Assembly: GCF_010015445.1 (NCBI RefSeq)
Contig: NC_053133.1
Span: 24,455,582 to 24,519,581, forward strand
Reading direction: 5' to 3'
From: Perca fluviatilis
Taxonomy: Eukaryota > Chordata > Actinopteri > Perciformes > Percidae
DNA: 64,000 bases
The notes beneath the pieces were generated by a model, which was given only the letters and a program-made list of their open reading frames with translations, was not told where the DNA came from and made no database searches. Numbering within the stretch: position 1 is the first letter of the stretch; the number at the start of each line of letters is the position of its first letter. The translations under genes and the position numbers were made by a program. Positions 37,481 through 48,550 of the stretch are shown piece after piece.

Positions 37481-39383
37481 ATGACATTCGCATCAGCCTT
37501 AGCTAATTAGCAAATGTTAGCATGCTTTCATTGTGAGCATGTTAGCTTGCTGACGTTATCATTTTGTCTCACAGAGCTGCTAACATGGTTGTAAACACTT
37601 AATGTAAACACACCTGATGAAATGATTTAGTCTTTTTTTGTAAAATTATGCAAAAAATGCTATATTTGTGGAAAGAAAGAAGAATTTAGTCACCTTAAAT
37701 AAACAAAGTGATTAATGGTGATGCATATTATCCACTGTTTATTTTGTTGATTATATATGGCATGGGTGACCTTTTCTTTTTAAAACAATGACAACAAGAT
37801 TAAAGAAATACAAAAATGCTTCACTTTATCAATCAAACAATCACAATTGGCAATTTTTGTCACATGAAATCATATGAGGCTTAATTCCATTAAAATGTAA
37901 GCACAGGCCATTCTGGAGGAGGCGGCCTAAAGTTTGTGTATCCACAGATCATTATCCTGAAAAAACACTTGATTTCCCTTAAAAATTCCCGCATCCCCTA
38001 AAATATAGGCGACCGGAACCTGTTGTTCTCAGTGTTGGCTGTAAAGAACTGTTGATGCTTAATTCTGCAACAACAGGGGTCTCATTTATAAAACTGTGCG
38101 TAGGATCCTTACTAAAAGTGTATGTACGCCCAAAAGCCCGAAATGGCGTACGCAAACCTGTAAGCAATGGGTACGCACACCTGTAAGCAATGCTCCCTTC
38201 ATAAATCAGAGATTAACTACAAGTGTGCGTACGTGGATCAGCCTCTTATCCCGCCCTGTACACGCCCATTTTTAACCATAAATAGTCAATGTAAAGCACC
38301 TCGTGAATGCTGATCAGTATGTTAATGAGCCTGGCAGTTGTTCTTTCGTTACACCGAATCATGCTGAATCATGACGACTGGCAGAGAAAAAGCAAAAAAC
38401 TTCTCAGATGTTCAGAAATTGCTGCAAATTTAATCATAATTTCGGCCTGTTCTTGCACAGTGTATGGAACCCTAATCTATAGAGTATATATATTAATAAT
38501 ACGTCCAAAACAGCAGGCATTGCGGCACTCGGGGACAGCTTCGATATACCAGACGTATATAATAAGATTTAACAGAACTATATATTATATCCAAACAAGC
38601 CTTAGTGATAAAGTTGAAGATTATATATAATATTTATAAAAAAAAAACACTTAGCTGTCTGGAAACAGACGGTTTTCCCCAGAGTGGCGAGGACCTGTAT
38701 TTGGACCAGGATATGGCACGGTTCCGGCGCGTTGCCCTCTCTACTGGACCCAATTCAGTACATAGATCCAAGAGCACAGCTTTAGAAAATCTAAATCGGC
38801 ATATTAGCCAGTCATCGTCGTGGTCCCTGAAGTTTCTCTCCTGTTTCTTCTATTGGGGTTAGTCCTCCTGCAGGGCCAGCAGTGCCATCATGCAGCATTA
38901 CGCACGGGGGTCACCGCAGTATAAATATGTTTACAACAATTTGTGATTGTTAACACCTTGCCAAAATCACAGCATCAACTAATGGTACCCCCCACCGGAG
39001 AAGTCTAATAGGCAAACACTCTTTTCTTCATGCAAGTTTACACTATTAAAGTTCGGACCGATAACAAGGACATTAAGGGTAACGATTGCGCGAGAGCTTA
39101 ACGGCTGTATTTTCAGACTTTGACATTTGATGATATATGCACAGTTTTAAAGACAGATATTTAGTTCTTTACACTGTGTTCTGCCGTTATCTAATGGTAG
39201 GTATTTGATGCTATCCTGTATTCCATACAGTCGGGCCATCCACTCCGCCTGCGCTCCGTAGCGAACAATGTGATGGTGAGACAGCGCTGATTAAATATTA
39301 AGAAAAATTTTTATTTAAGATTTGAGTTGGAGGTGTTTATGGAACAGTTATCACTCAGTACAAGCGCAAATAACACTGCTGGA

Positions 39384-39441
39384 TGTAATCTTCATGGTAA
39401 GGTGGATGATATATATCATCCACCTTACCATGAAGATTACA
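39384..39441. repeat. Perfect 58-bp palindrome without spacer
   Basis: Two 29-nt arms are exact reverse complements about the centre 39412/39413 (central GATGATATATATCATC). Such structures usually decay or delete, so it is recent, or it marks head-to-head element ends, or it is an assembly artefact. Confidence 0.95.
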
Positions 39442-39445
39442 GGGG

Positions 39446-39825
39446 AAGGTTCTCTAAAGGTTGCAACCTTCAGGGAACGTTAGGGGAACGTTCCCTGAAG
39501 GTTGCAACGTTAGGGGAACGTTAGGGGAACGTTCCATAAAGGTTACAACGTTAGGGGAAGGTTCTCTAAAGGTTGCAACGTAAGGGGAACGTTAGGGGAA
39601 CATTCTCTAAGGGTTGCAACGTTCTGGGAACGTTCTGACAACGTTCGGAGAAAGTTCGATGTAACCAAAAACGAACGTTCCCAGAACGTTCAACCAACTT
39701 TCCATAATAACGAAAACGCAACCAAAACACAACCAAACCTAACCTTCAGGGAACGTTCGCGCAACCAAAAACGAACGTTCCCAGAACGTTCTGGGAACCA
39801 AAAATTGTTAGCTGGGATGGAGTGA
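39446..39825. repeat. Minisatellite of 'GTTGCAACGTTAGGGGAACG'-type units, ending in an inverted version
   Basis: Units of about 30-36 bp ('aaggttctctaaaggttgca', 'acgttaggggaacgttccc') repeat with variation to about 39640. From about 39665 the sequence switches to 'aaccaaaaacgaacgttccc' repeats and ends 'gaaccaaaaattgttagctg'. That end is frequent in fish genomes and probably bounds a separate small element nested in the Harbinger-like one. Confidence 0.75.
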
Positions 39826-40609
39826 AAGAATGTGCGTGAGGCATCAATACTAGAAAATATTAAGAGTAATCTTATTCCCATTTACTCTCTAGTCTGACTT
39901 CAGTTCACCACCTCACCATCTGCGTGCCAATTCCTATTTTGACTCCAAAATGTGCGTACGCATGGGTCAGAGTTTGCGGTGGAGGAGCGCACATTCTCCT
40001 GTCAAGTTTTTTATAAATCACAACCTTTGCGTGGTAAGTGGCGTACGCCCATTTTCAGCCCCGTTTTGTGCATACGCCATGTTTACAAATGAGACCCCAG
40101 AGCATTAAAGTAAAACGTATACGTTTGAATTATGCATATGTGAGGGAAGTGCTGTGAGTACAAGCATTAGAAACAGGTCCTCAAATACTGGATGTCATAA
40201 TAGAATTGCACCCAATATGCAATTTTTCTCCATGTTTTCAAGGCAATCACAAATACGCTCAGCCATTACTAAAGTTTGTATATCCACAGATCATTATCCT
40301 GAAAAAACACTTGATTTCCCTTAAAATTAAAAGTCTCACATGGTAAATTCCCGCATCCCCTAAAATACAGGCAACTGTTTTTCTCAGTGTTGGCTGTAAA
40401 GAACTGTCTGTTTATGCTTAATTCTGCAACAACAGAGAATTAAAGTAAAATGTATACAGTACGTTTGAATTATGCATATGTGAGGGAAGTGCTGTGAGTA
40501 CAAAGCATTAGAAACAGGTCCTCATACTGGATGTTATAATAGAATTGCACTCAATATGCAATTTTTCTCCATGTTTTCAAGGCAATCAAAAATACGCTCA
40601 GCCATTACT

Positions 40610-41886
40610 CCTTGCTGTCCTGCACATGGTCTATTTTTGTATTGAATGGGAATATGTTTATTTCTGAATTCATTTCTTTTAGTTTACAGTATCCAGGCGG
40701 AGGAAATGGATGTATTTTTTTTCATGGCACGGACAAACACTAATAGAGATTTAAGGAGATAAAAGTTGCCACGTGATAAATTGATTATGTCTGTTAAATG
40801 TCACTGTAATCCAGTTTTCCTTCCTTCCAGTCTCGTGTTTGTTGTCCATTGAGGAGTTTCAGGCCCTGCGTACTGATAGCATGATTTAATCGATAACAGA
40901 GCTTTTTCGTCCGCACTGTCCAAAGCTGAAAGTAACACGTGCATTTAACAGATCGATGTTTTATCAGGCAGCTCTTCTCAATTTATGACATACGTCTGAA
41001 CACCCCAGTGGGCATGGAGGAGAATCACCAAAGGGTGTCATCAGACTGACGAGAGAAATGAACGGTTAGATTCAAGTCTTCCTTTGTGTGTAATTAAGGG
41101 GAAATTATCCTTCACAGTTTTGGCAGGGCAACGGGCTGATGAAAATCTCGCCTCTGCTGCGGTCAGACCGACTGCAAAGAGGATAGCAAATAGCTCTGTC
41201 ATTGAAAGATCTCAAACCACGTCATGTTTTAAATTGAGGCTTTCCTTTTAGTTAAGATGACATTAAAGTGACTTTGAATCGTGTGGCACAAATGGGCTGT
41301 CATATCCAACATTTACCTTTGCAAAAAAGCAGTTGGATGGAACTGACAAATGTTCTGAACATCTTCTCTTTCAGGATGGATTCCTCTTTTAAAATGCACT
41401 CAGAAAAAGGAACCTTGACCCAGACTTTTCTTGTAAAGTACTTTGTAGTATTTGATGGAAAAGTTACAAACAAAACAGCTTGGTTTGCTTTGACAAATGA
41501 GGACAATAAGCCTGAAGTACTGAATTGTTAATCTGTATGTTTTCAACTGTGTTGCCAGTAACCATCTGTCCAATTTAAGGATTGTTTTGTTGCCATCCAA
41601 TTTAAAGTTTCAATAGGCAAAACTGTCCATTGGCATACGAGTCAGAAAATTTACATAATGTTAAATACCAACAGGTTATGCACAGTCAGGTGCTTGTATA
41701 TTTTCATGCCAAATGGACACCAGAGGTGCAGTGGTGCGTATAAACGGGTGTACAGCATATGTCCATCTCTGAGTAGGTGGACGTTCCACATACTGATGCC
41801 AAAATAGTCAAAAACAATGTTGGTGAACATCTTGCAGGGCAAAGCTTTAGCCAATCATATTACATTCTTAAGTGTCATGGTTTTTT
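40610..41886. other. Intergenic sequence; no gene recognised
   Basis: Frames at 41268-41531, 41300-41506 and 41651-41854 lack domains. No repeat was recognised. Balanced composition from 40830 to 41200. Confidence 0.35.
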
Positions 41887-42375
41887 GGTGGCCTGGACCA
41901 TAGTCTATATCCACAACTTTCCACTTTGACGATTCCTCAGGTCTCTGCCGGGTAAATCGAGACAGCTAGCTAGACTATCTGTACAATCTGAATTTTCTGT
42001 TGCACGACTAAAACAACTTTTGAACGTACACATGTACCACCAAAACAAGTTCCTTCCCGAAGCTATTTTGCAGAGGCACCGTGGCTCCGTCCGGCGGTTA
42101 GCACCGCCCAAGACAATTGTGATTGGTTTAAAGAAATGCCAATAAACCAGAGCCCGTTTTTCTCCCATCACGGAATGCTGTGTCGACTAGCCAGACCTTC
42201 CTCCGCAGCGCTGTGGAGGAAGGTCTGGCAATGCGAGACTACCTGAACCATGAACTGCAATGTCCCGGTTTCAAGTCCAGCCGGAAAACTTTGTTGCATG
42301 TCATCCTCGATCTCTCTATCCCCTGATTTCCTGTAATCTCTCTACTATAAAAGGCATACAATTCTCCTAAAAAAC
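41887..42375 (+). repeat. tRNA-derived SINE split by a TAGTCT-family element
   Basis: The short left part (41887-41900) continues after the insertion at 42242 with 'atgaactgcaatgtcccgg'. The B-box-like GGTTTCAAGTCC (42267-42278), 'tttgttgcatgtcatcc' and a CT-rich, A-rich tail follow. It is a different SINE subfamily from 35188. The head is truncated. Confidence 0.65.
41901..42241 (+). mobile_element. TAGTCT-family non-autonomous DNA element (341 bp), 9-bp TSD
   Basis: It starts TAGTCTATATCCAC and ends AATGCGAGACTA. It is flanked by CCTGGACCA (41892-41900) and CCTGAACCA (42242-42250), identical at 8 of 9. A strong internal hairpin lies near the right end (42194-42228: 'ccagaccttcctccgcagcg' and its inverse). 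A 9-bp duplication is typical of Mutator-like elements but also of other groups, so the superfamily is left open. An incidental frame lies on the minus strand at 41905-42171. Confidence 0.85.
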
Positions 42376-42482
42376 AAAAAATAATTTTTTGGTACTGTAG
42401 GCCTCCCCTGCATCAAGCCTGTTGAGAAGTTCAGTCTTAAAGAAAACTTCAACATTTTGGGAATATACACATATATACATAC

Positions 42483-43297
42483 TAGGGGTGGTACGGTTCA
42501 CAAAACCCACGGTTCAGTACGAATCACGGTTTTAGGGTCACGGTTTTCGGTTCTGTACGGTTCTTGTTATTTTTTCTTTTAATCTTTAACACTCCAGAAT
42601 ATACTTCAGCATACGATATATAGCTAAAATTAGCATATTGAATGCATATTGCACAATACATGCACACAGTGGCAGTTCTATATATTGTTTTATTTCATCA
42701 TAGGTAACGTGAAATCCAAAATGTTTCCCACACACCAGACTATAAACGACACTGGCGCATCCTCCAACTCCGGGCAGCCACTTGACATTTCTGCATGTGA
42801 CGTGACATGACCTGCAGCAGCAGCAGCAGCAGCACCCCACTCCACTTAAGGAGCGGTCGGCTCGGTGTCTCTCAAAATCTGACAAAAATCTTTTAAACTG
42901 ACCTTTGTCGATCTGAAATGATGACAGATTCAGCAACTGCATGGCCTATTTCTCGCTTAAAATGTTTTCAGAAACACGTTTCGGTGAACTATTTTCGTAA
43001 AATACGAGATCGGATTCTGAACGAGCCGCAATTAAAGTCTGTTTTGAAATTCGGGAGCAGCAAGACCCATGTGACGCGATCTTCCAATCAGCTGCCATGG
43101 GTTGCATTCATCAAACTCATCCTGCTCGTCATTTCCAGTAAGCGTTTTAACATAGGTGTCGAAAGTGGGCACTACGGCAGTAAGTGGTTAGTGCACATTA
43201 ACGGTGTACTGACGAACCGTGCGGCACACACACGCTCCGAACCTAGACTAGCGAACTGAGCAGTTCGGATGTTTTTTCATTAACCGTACTACCCCTA
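42483..43297. mobile_element. hAT-like element copy 1 (815 bp) with 'TAGGGGTGGTACGGTT' ends
   Basis: It starts TAGGGGTGGTACGGTTCA and ends 'aaccgtactacccct' plus A. It is an inverted copy of 50007-50781. The minus-strand frame 42586-42942 and plus-strand frame 42918-43259 lie inside, and parts are shared with copy 2, but both strands are open and no transposase motif is seen. A (CAG)7 tract at 42813-42833 is shorter in copy 2. The flanking octamers are only 6/8 alike. Confidence 0.7.
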
Positions 43298-43588
43298 ATA
43301 TTTACAGTTTGAATTTCGTCACACCACTTATATAACATCTACCCCAAGGTCTTATAAAGCTAACAATGGTGTCCGATTTCAATTTTATGAATTTTTTTTA
43401 ACATTAGGGGTTTCGTTCTGTGCCTGTCCCTTCAATCCTATGTGTACAGATTGCGGCTAGTTAGCTTCATTTTTGGCGTAATTAGAGCATATTTACAGTT
43501 TGAATTTCGTCACGCCACTTTTATAACATCTACCCCAAGGTGTTATAAAGCTAACAATGGTGTCCAATTTCAATTTTATGAATTTTTG
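43298..43588. repeat. Two ~100-bp direct repeats about 192 bp apart
   Basis: The segment 'atatttacagtttgaatttc' ... 'tcaattttatgaattttt' appears at about 43298-43398 and again at about 43490-43588 with a few substitutions. Confidence 0.85.
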
Positions 43589-43859
43589 TGAATTTCAGAG
43601 GAATTCTAAGAGGAGGCTAGCTAGCTCTCATTGATAGAGCTCCACCCAGCCGCTGGCTCTATCAATGAGACTGGAAGACAAAAGGCGTTTATTTCCCCAA
43701 TCGTTTGTTTAAATAACTCAACACATTCTAATTACACACATTATAGGATTAACTGGAACCTGTGGCAAGAGATTGCTGGCGTAACAAGCTCGCTGACCAC
43801 GCTCTCACTTACACACACCAGCCATTTAGCAGGAAGAGGGGAGCTGCAGGCCCTGGAGC

Positions 43860-44490
43860 TCTGTCAGGGCAGCGGCGTTTGGTAGTCCATTAACCCAAAA
43901 AACTGTGAATTTGCGTGGGTATGGAGTGCCGTGGGCTGCCAGCCGTGACGAAGCTCCATCTACCTCACAGCAGGCCGGGGTCTGTGAAGGAAGGCAGGGC
44001 AGGCGGCGAGGCAGCAACACAGGCAGCACTGGCCACTGAACTCCGAAACACAACATTTGCAATTAGACATCAATTTTTGTATAATGGCCCATATTTGACC
44101 TCTACATTGTTGATTTCTCGCATAAAAAAAGTCTCAGAAGTGAATTTAATGATAAAATAGCAGATGAACAATGTATACAATTTCTGAGATCTGCACGACC
44201 TAGATTCAGAAGACTACCTGATCTCAGGTCAGTTGTGTAGCCTATGTAAATGTTGGGGCGTGACAAAGAGAGAGACTAGAGCCAAATGAGGAGGAGCCGC
44301 CGCCGAGTTGACGTCAGCTAGGTGGCTCGTTGAGATTTGCCCGTTTTCAGAAGCAGTTTCAAATTGTGAGATTTGCAGAGGAAAGAGGTGTCAATGGGAT
44401 TTTGAGGTTCTATGTATGTGCTAGTTACCCACTAAACTGTCATCATTCAACTGTGACATGGTAAAATCGGTTTTGCATTCTATCACCCCT
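43860..44490. mobile_element. Copy 1 of an element ending 'CTATCACCCCT' next to TTAA
   Basis: It shares with 50870-51358 the segments 'gggtatggag', 'ttgcaattag(a/c)catcaa', 'cccatatttga' and 'aagtctcagaagtgaattta', and the end 'cattctatcacccct' followed by TTAA (44491-44494). The middle parts differ, so copies are mosaics. The left terminus was not found. Confidence 0.5.
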
Positions 44491-44494
44491 TTAA

Positions 44495-45453
44495 TGAGCA
44501 ATTAAAAAAGTAAAATAAAAATATATAAATATCTTAATTTTTTCAACATGTTGACATGCCCTCAGATGCAGTTCCTCTATTGGCCACCAGCTGCACGCTC
44601 AATACTATCGCCGGCTGTTTTACCGTAAGGGGGAAAACTCTTTTCTCCAGGGGTACAGGGCAGGGTATTAACAGCTATACTTCAAATGTGTGTCTTGGGG
44701 CCAGTTCTGAAAGTTAGTGTTCTATTGAGGAGACATTAACGCAGCATTCATTGTTTTTTCTTTACATTTGGGGGCAGCAGAACAAGCTGTAAATACAACA
44801 TTGATACATTGTTATAATTTTTTTATGGAGAAAATGTTAGCAAACAGTTGCTTATTTACACATCCAGCAGCAGTTGCAGTTGTGCCACCCAATGAATTAA
44901 GGGTTAGGGTTAGGGATTCACTTAGATATTAGCTCTGTTTTGGTCTCCACCACTTTGTCTGTCATTTGGTGCTGTGCAGGTAGAGTCAGGTGGGTTTATT
45001 TTGCAGTAAAGTTTGTTACTGGCTATAAAACCCAAGCCTGAAAGATGCTAAAACGCTCCTCAGAGCTGAGGAGAATGACAAAGTTGGATGCTAATACTCA
45101 CAGTACAGAGAGATAACAGTTTATCAGTCAATATAAGAGTTCTGCAATACTACCTGAAGACGATGAAGATCCTTAATGAACTTTTTGCTAATTTTAGAGA
45201 CTGTCGAAAACAAGGCAGAATGGACCAATGCCACATGCTAGTTTGAAATGCCTGTCACCAGATGGGCCTTTATATAAAAAAAACAATCAATGGTCTTAAT
45301 ACTTACATCCATTAAAATGTAATCCATTATGATGGATTAATTACCACTCCATTTTTTCCCAAAGCTCCAATATATCTAAGTTAGGGCTCAATAATATGAA
45401 GCGCATGAAAAAACAAACAATGGACATTTCACATCCACCACATTCCATCATTA
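44495..45453. other. Intergenic sequence with a short telomere-like motif
   Basis: A stretch with 'agggttagggttaggg' lies at 44900-44915. It is too short to indicate a former chromosome end. No gene recognised. Confidence 0.5.
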
Positions 45454-47859
45454 CAGTTTTTTCCAATTGCTTAAACACAATTTTGCAAACTAGGCTGGTT
45501 TTATCAAAATACTTAACACAATTGACAAAACCACACACCCAAACTGCAAAATACCTCATATATCCTGCAAAATGAAGCACTGCAACCCAAACTACATATA
45601 GCATTATCAAAATCAAACTTTTGCACCAAATGGCACACACTTCATTCATATTACCAGATTTTTGTCTAACCAACTACACACTGTTGGGCATAATGAAAAG
45701 CACTCTCATCTTTACTGTGATTTGTCATAATACTAAAATAGTTCAAGTTGTAGAAAATTGTTCAGATTGTTCACATGCACAGAAATATTTGCAGATACAC
45801 ACACATGCTGTTGAAACATTTTTATTTTTTATTTTTCACCAAACAAGTCAGTGCAACATATGCACAGCAGATATATTTACATTGGACTGAGCAAAAATAT
45901 GCTCACAAAAAACAGTAAACTGAAAAAGAAAACTGCAAATATAGAAAAAAGAGGCATCACAGTGCTTACTTCCTGATTACAGTTTTTTTTACAATTGCTT
46001 ACACACTAAAATTAAAACTTTCCCACAATTAGCAAAACCTTACACTCAAGGAGCAAAACACTAGCCTAGATTTGCACAACTGTAAGCACAATGTCAGCTT
46101 CACACTTTTTGCAAAACATTACACACAGTGATTGCAAAACACTAAACACACTTGTATGTATTTGACACAGAAATTTATCATGATGTCATTTCCTTGCAAT
46201 TTCAAAGCAAAGGCTTTCAAATGAACACACACATGAACCAACTGGTTAAACACAGCCACCAGGTATGCAAACACATGATGGTTTAATTGTAGACACACCA
46301 ATCAGGTTTAAGCACTATAAAATACAGCAGGGATGTTCACCTGCCTTCAACCAAAATGTAAGGTGTCAGAAGAAGAAGACTGAGAGTGAGAGGGGGAATC
46401 CACAGAGGAGGAGAAGGAGGTAGAGGAAGAGGAAAAGACCCAGCAAGAGGTAGAAGCCGAGGTAGAGGAAGAGGGAGAGGGAGAGGAAGACCTGAAGCCG
46501 GAGAATATGCTCAAAGAAAAAGGGGACCAAATTTATCAAATGAAAGTCACGCAACACTAGTGGACCATGTTGTGAACCACGGATTGATGCTGAGGGAGGC
46601 TGGACTAAGAGTTCAGCCAAATCTTAGTAGATATATAGTGGCATCTGTCATGAGGACATTTCGACAAGGAAACAGGTAAAAGATACAGTTACAGTAATCA
46701 GCTGCTCATTGTATGCACCGTATCAGCACTTTTGATACCCCTCCCTGTGACATTTGAGGATTGAGGGTCGAGAACGACAAGGAGGAAGGGCGGCCCTTAT
46801 TCACGCGAGGGTTTACAATCTCCGGCCCCAGGCTCAGGTACCCCTCATTCAGGCCATGGAGGACGCCTGTGACCAAGTCGACGCCGCAGCTGTGCAAGGA
46901 TGGAGTCAACATTCAAGACGGTTGTCTTGCCAATGAGGATATTGCCTGTGATGTTGATGAAATTCTCTGGCCAGATCCAGCTAGGCGAAGAGATAATGTC
47001 TAGACTTTTCTGTACTTTGTCAGATCATTTTTTTGTTTGTTGTTTTTTTTTTGTGTGATTGTAACCTAAAATGGATATCGTATTTTATGTTTGTCTGTTG
47101 TTTGCTGAGCTAACAGTGTTATGCACACTACTGTAGTAGCATGAAAACTTGTGATTCTCCATGTTGACATGTTGACTGATTTGGGTATATGGAGAGAAAT
47201 AAATGATATTTTCCTGAGTCTGCAGCATTGGTCTTGTGTAGTGTTTGGTGAAATTCTTGTAAATTTCTCTGTGTACTTCATTTTTTAGTACTCTAATCAC
47301 TGAGAAGTAGAATTGCTAAAAGTGTTTTAGGTTAGCAACAGCAGTGTGTATCTGGTTAAAACTTCATTAAGTCAAATGAAACGTGTGTTTCATATGGTAA
47401 CAATGTTTTTTATAAATTAGTGTATAGTTTTTGCAAGTGTTTCATTTTGCAAAGGTGCAAAGGTGTTCTGCTAATTGGGTGTGTGGTTGTGCTAATTATG
47501 TGTGGTGTTTTGAAAAAGACTGTCCCTGTTTTCAAAATTGTGCTAACAAGTGGTAACAATTAACCATTGAGGTGTTTGGCCAGGTGGCACATATATTGGC
47601 CAATTAGCTCATGTAGTGTCATTTTGAATGGCAGTGTTTTGAAATGGCAAATATGTGACTTTATGTCAGATTGCTGTGTCTTATGCAGAGAACCGTGTTC
47701 AGTGCATTTAAAAAGGGCCATTTTGAATTGCAAAATGTGTGTAAAGCAGAAAATGTGTTTAGACCTTTGGAGACTTGAGAAGAGGTTTTGCTCTCTGTGT
47801 CAGTTTAAATAATTGTGTTATGCATGTCATTTTAGTGTGTTAGCAATTGGAAAAAACTG
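45454..47859 (+). mobile_element. Tc1/mariner-like element (2406 bp) with duplicated left terminus
   Basis: Left end CAGTTTTTTCCAATTGCTTA, right end inverted 'gcaattggaaaaaactg', flanked by TA (45452-45453, 47860-47861). A second left-type terminus 'cagttttttttacaattgct' starts at 45980, also after TA. Its subterminal 'acacactaaaat' matches the right end better than the outer one does. Long CA-rich arms flank a transposase remnant at 46358-47003. Confidence 0.78.
46358..47003 (+). pseudogene. RG-rich IS630/Tc1-type transposase, catalytic core deleted
   Basis: The N-terminal frame (46386-46679) has an Arg/Gly-rich stretch ('GRSRGRGRGRGRGRP') and a helix-turn-helix-like region 'LMLREAGLRVQPNLSRYIVA'. 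This resembles a fish IS630-type transposase I recall. The next recognisable part is C-terminal: a frame at 46761-47003 ends 'LANEDIACDVDEILWPDPAR', while another frame (46754-46936) reads 'VPLIQAMEDACDQVDAAAV'. The catalytic Asp/Asp/Glu region normally between them is absent, and the C-terminal part is frameshifted. It is not functional; the element must rely on a transposase made elsewhere. Confidence 0.75.
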
Positions 47860-48060
47860 TAAAAGGTAATGAAATCCCAACTTTGCCACTGCACAGTATG
47901 TTAAACCCTTACACAAACAGTTTCAAGTTGTTTTTAAGATAGAAATGTATCCCATTGCTACCTTATTGCTATTAATAGGATTATGTCAGCAGACTAAGAG
48001 CGTGTTTTGGCGTTTAAAATTGGGTTTGGGCCAGGTTCAGGGAGAACCTTCTTTTTTTAA

Positions 48061-48546
48061 AGGTCCCATGGCATGAAAATTTCACTTTATGAGGTTTTTT
48101 AACATTAATATGCGTTCCCCCAGCCTGTCTATGGTCCCCAATTGGTTTGAAATAGTGATAGGTGTAAACCGAGCCCTGGGTATCCTGCTCTGCCTTTGAG
48201 AAAATGAAAGCTCAGATGGGCCGATCTGGAATCTTGCTTTTTATGAGGTCATAACAAGCAAGGTTACCTCCCCTTTCTCTGCTTTGCCCGCCCAGAGAAT
48301 TTGGCCAACCCATGAGAGAGAGGCATCATGGCTTTCAAATGAGCAAAGTGGCAGTTGGTCAAGGCCACACCCCCACCCTCCACCTTGCCCCCCCCCATCC
48401 TCCTCAATAGCTACAGGCACAGAAATGGCACATACTAAGGAAAGCTCATTGTGGGACTGGCTCTAGTGGCTGTAATTCTGCACCAAGGCTGAATTTCGGG
48501 AAAGGTCTATATAAAAGCATCCAAAGAGCACCATGTCATGGGACCT
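48061..48546. mobile_element. TTAA-flanked miniature element (486 bp)
   Basis: TTAA on both sides (48057-48060, 48547-48550) with ends AGGTCCCATGGCATG and CATGTCATGGGACCT. The family is one I recall as abundant in fish. A C-rich run lies near 48390. The open frame 48284-48466 is incidental. piggyBac or Kolobok origin is not distinguished. Confidence 0.88.
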
Positions 48547-48550
48547 TTAA

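Larger units (their letters stand above)
38077..40097. mobile_element. PIF/Harbinger-like element (2021 bp) with CAG TSD
   Basis: The ends GGGTCTCATTTATAAA and TTTACAAATGAGACCC are inverted. They are flanked by CAG at 38074-38076 and 40098-40100, and the duplicated unit at 40269-40609 has a single CAG at the same place. A 3-bp duplication fits PIF/Harbinger. Subterminal 'gcgtacgc' motifs occur at both ends. Near 38380-38480 plus-strand frames give 'EKAKNFSDV' and then, shifted, 'EIAAN...VYGTL', which recalls the Myb/SANT-like helper protein of Harbinger elements. This is a weak, eroded match. The interior also holds the palindrome and minisatellite listed separately. Confidence 0.85.
37929..40609. 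repeat. Tandem duplication of a ~340-bp unit; first unit carries a 2-kb insertion
   Basis: Unit 1 is 37929-38076 joined to 40098-40268. Unit 2 is 40269-40609. Both run from 'aaagtttgt(g/a)tatccacag' through 'ctgcaacaacag' and 'gtgagggaagtgctgtgag' to 'aatacgctcagccattact'. They differ by scattered substitutions and one indel. Unit 2 shows the uninterrupted target of the inserted element. Confidence 0.92.

Noticed and set aside
39446..39640. CRISPR-like array
   Set aside because: Units are contiguous and variable without unique spacers, in a vertebrate genome; it is a minisatellite.
42918..43259. Conserved open frame shared by the two hAT-like copies
   Set aside because: Both strands are open, changes between copies are not biased to silent positions, and no transposase motif is seen.
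43298..43588. LTR pair
   Set aside because: The ~100-bp repeats are too short, lack TG/CA ends and enclose only about 90 bp.
44900..44915. Interstitial telomere repeat
   Set aside because: Only about two and a half TTAGGG units; expected by chance or slippage.
46386..46679. Host RGG-box RNA-binding protein
   Set aside because: Lies between Tc1/mariner-type inverted ends, and the downstream frames carry a transposase-like C terminus.
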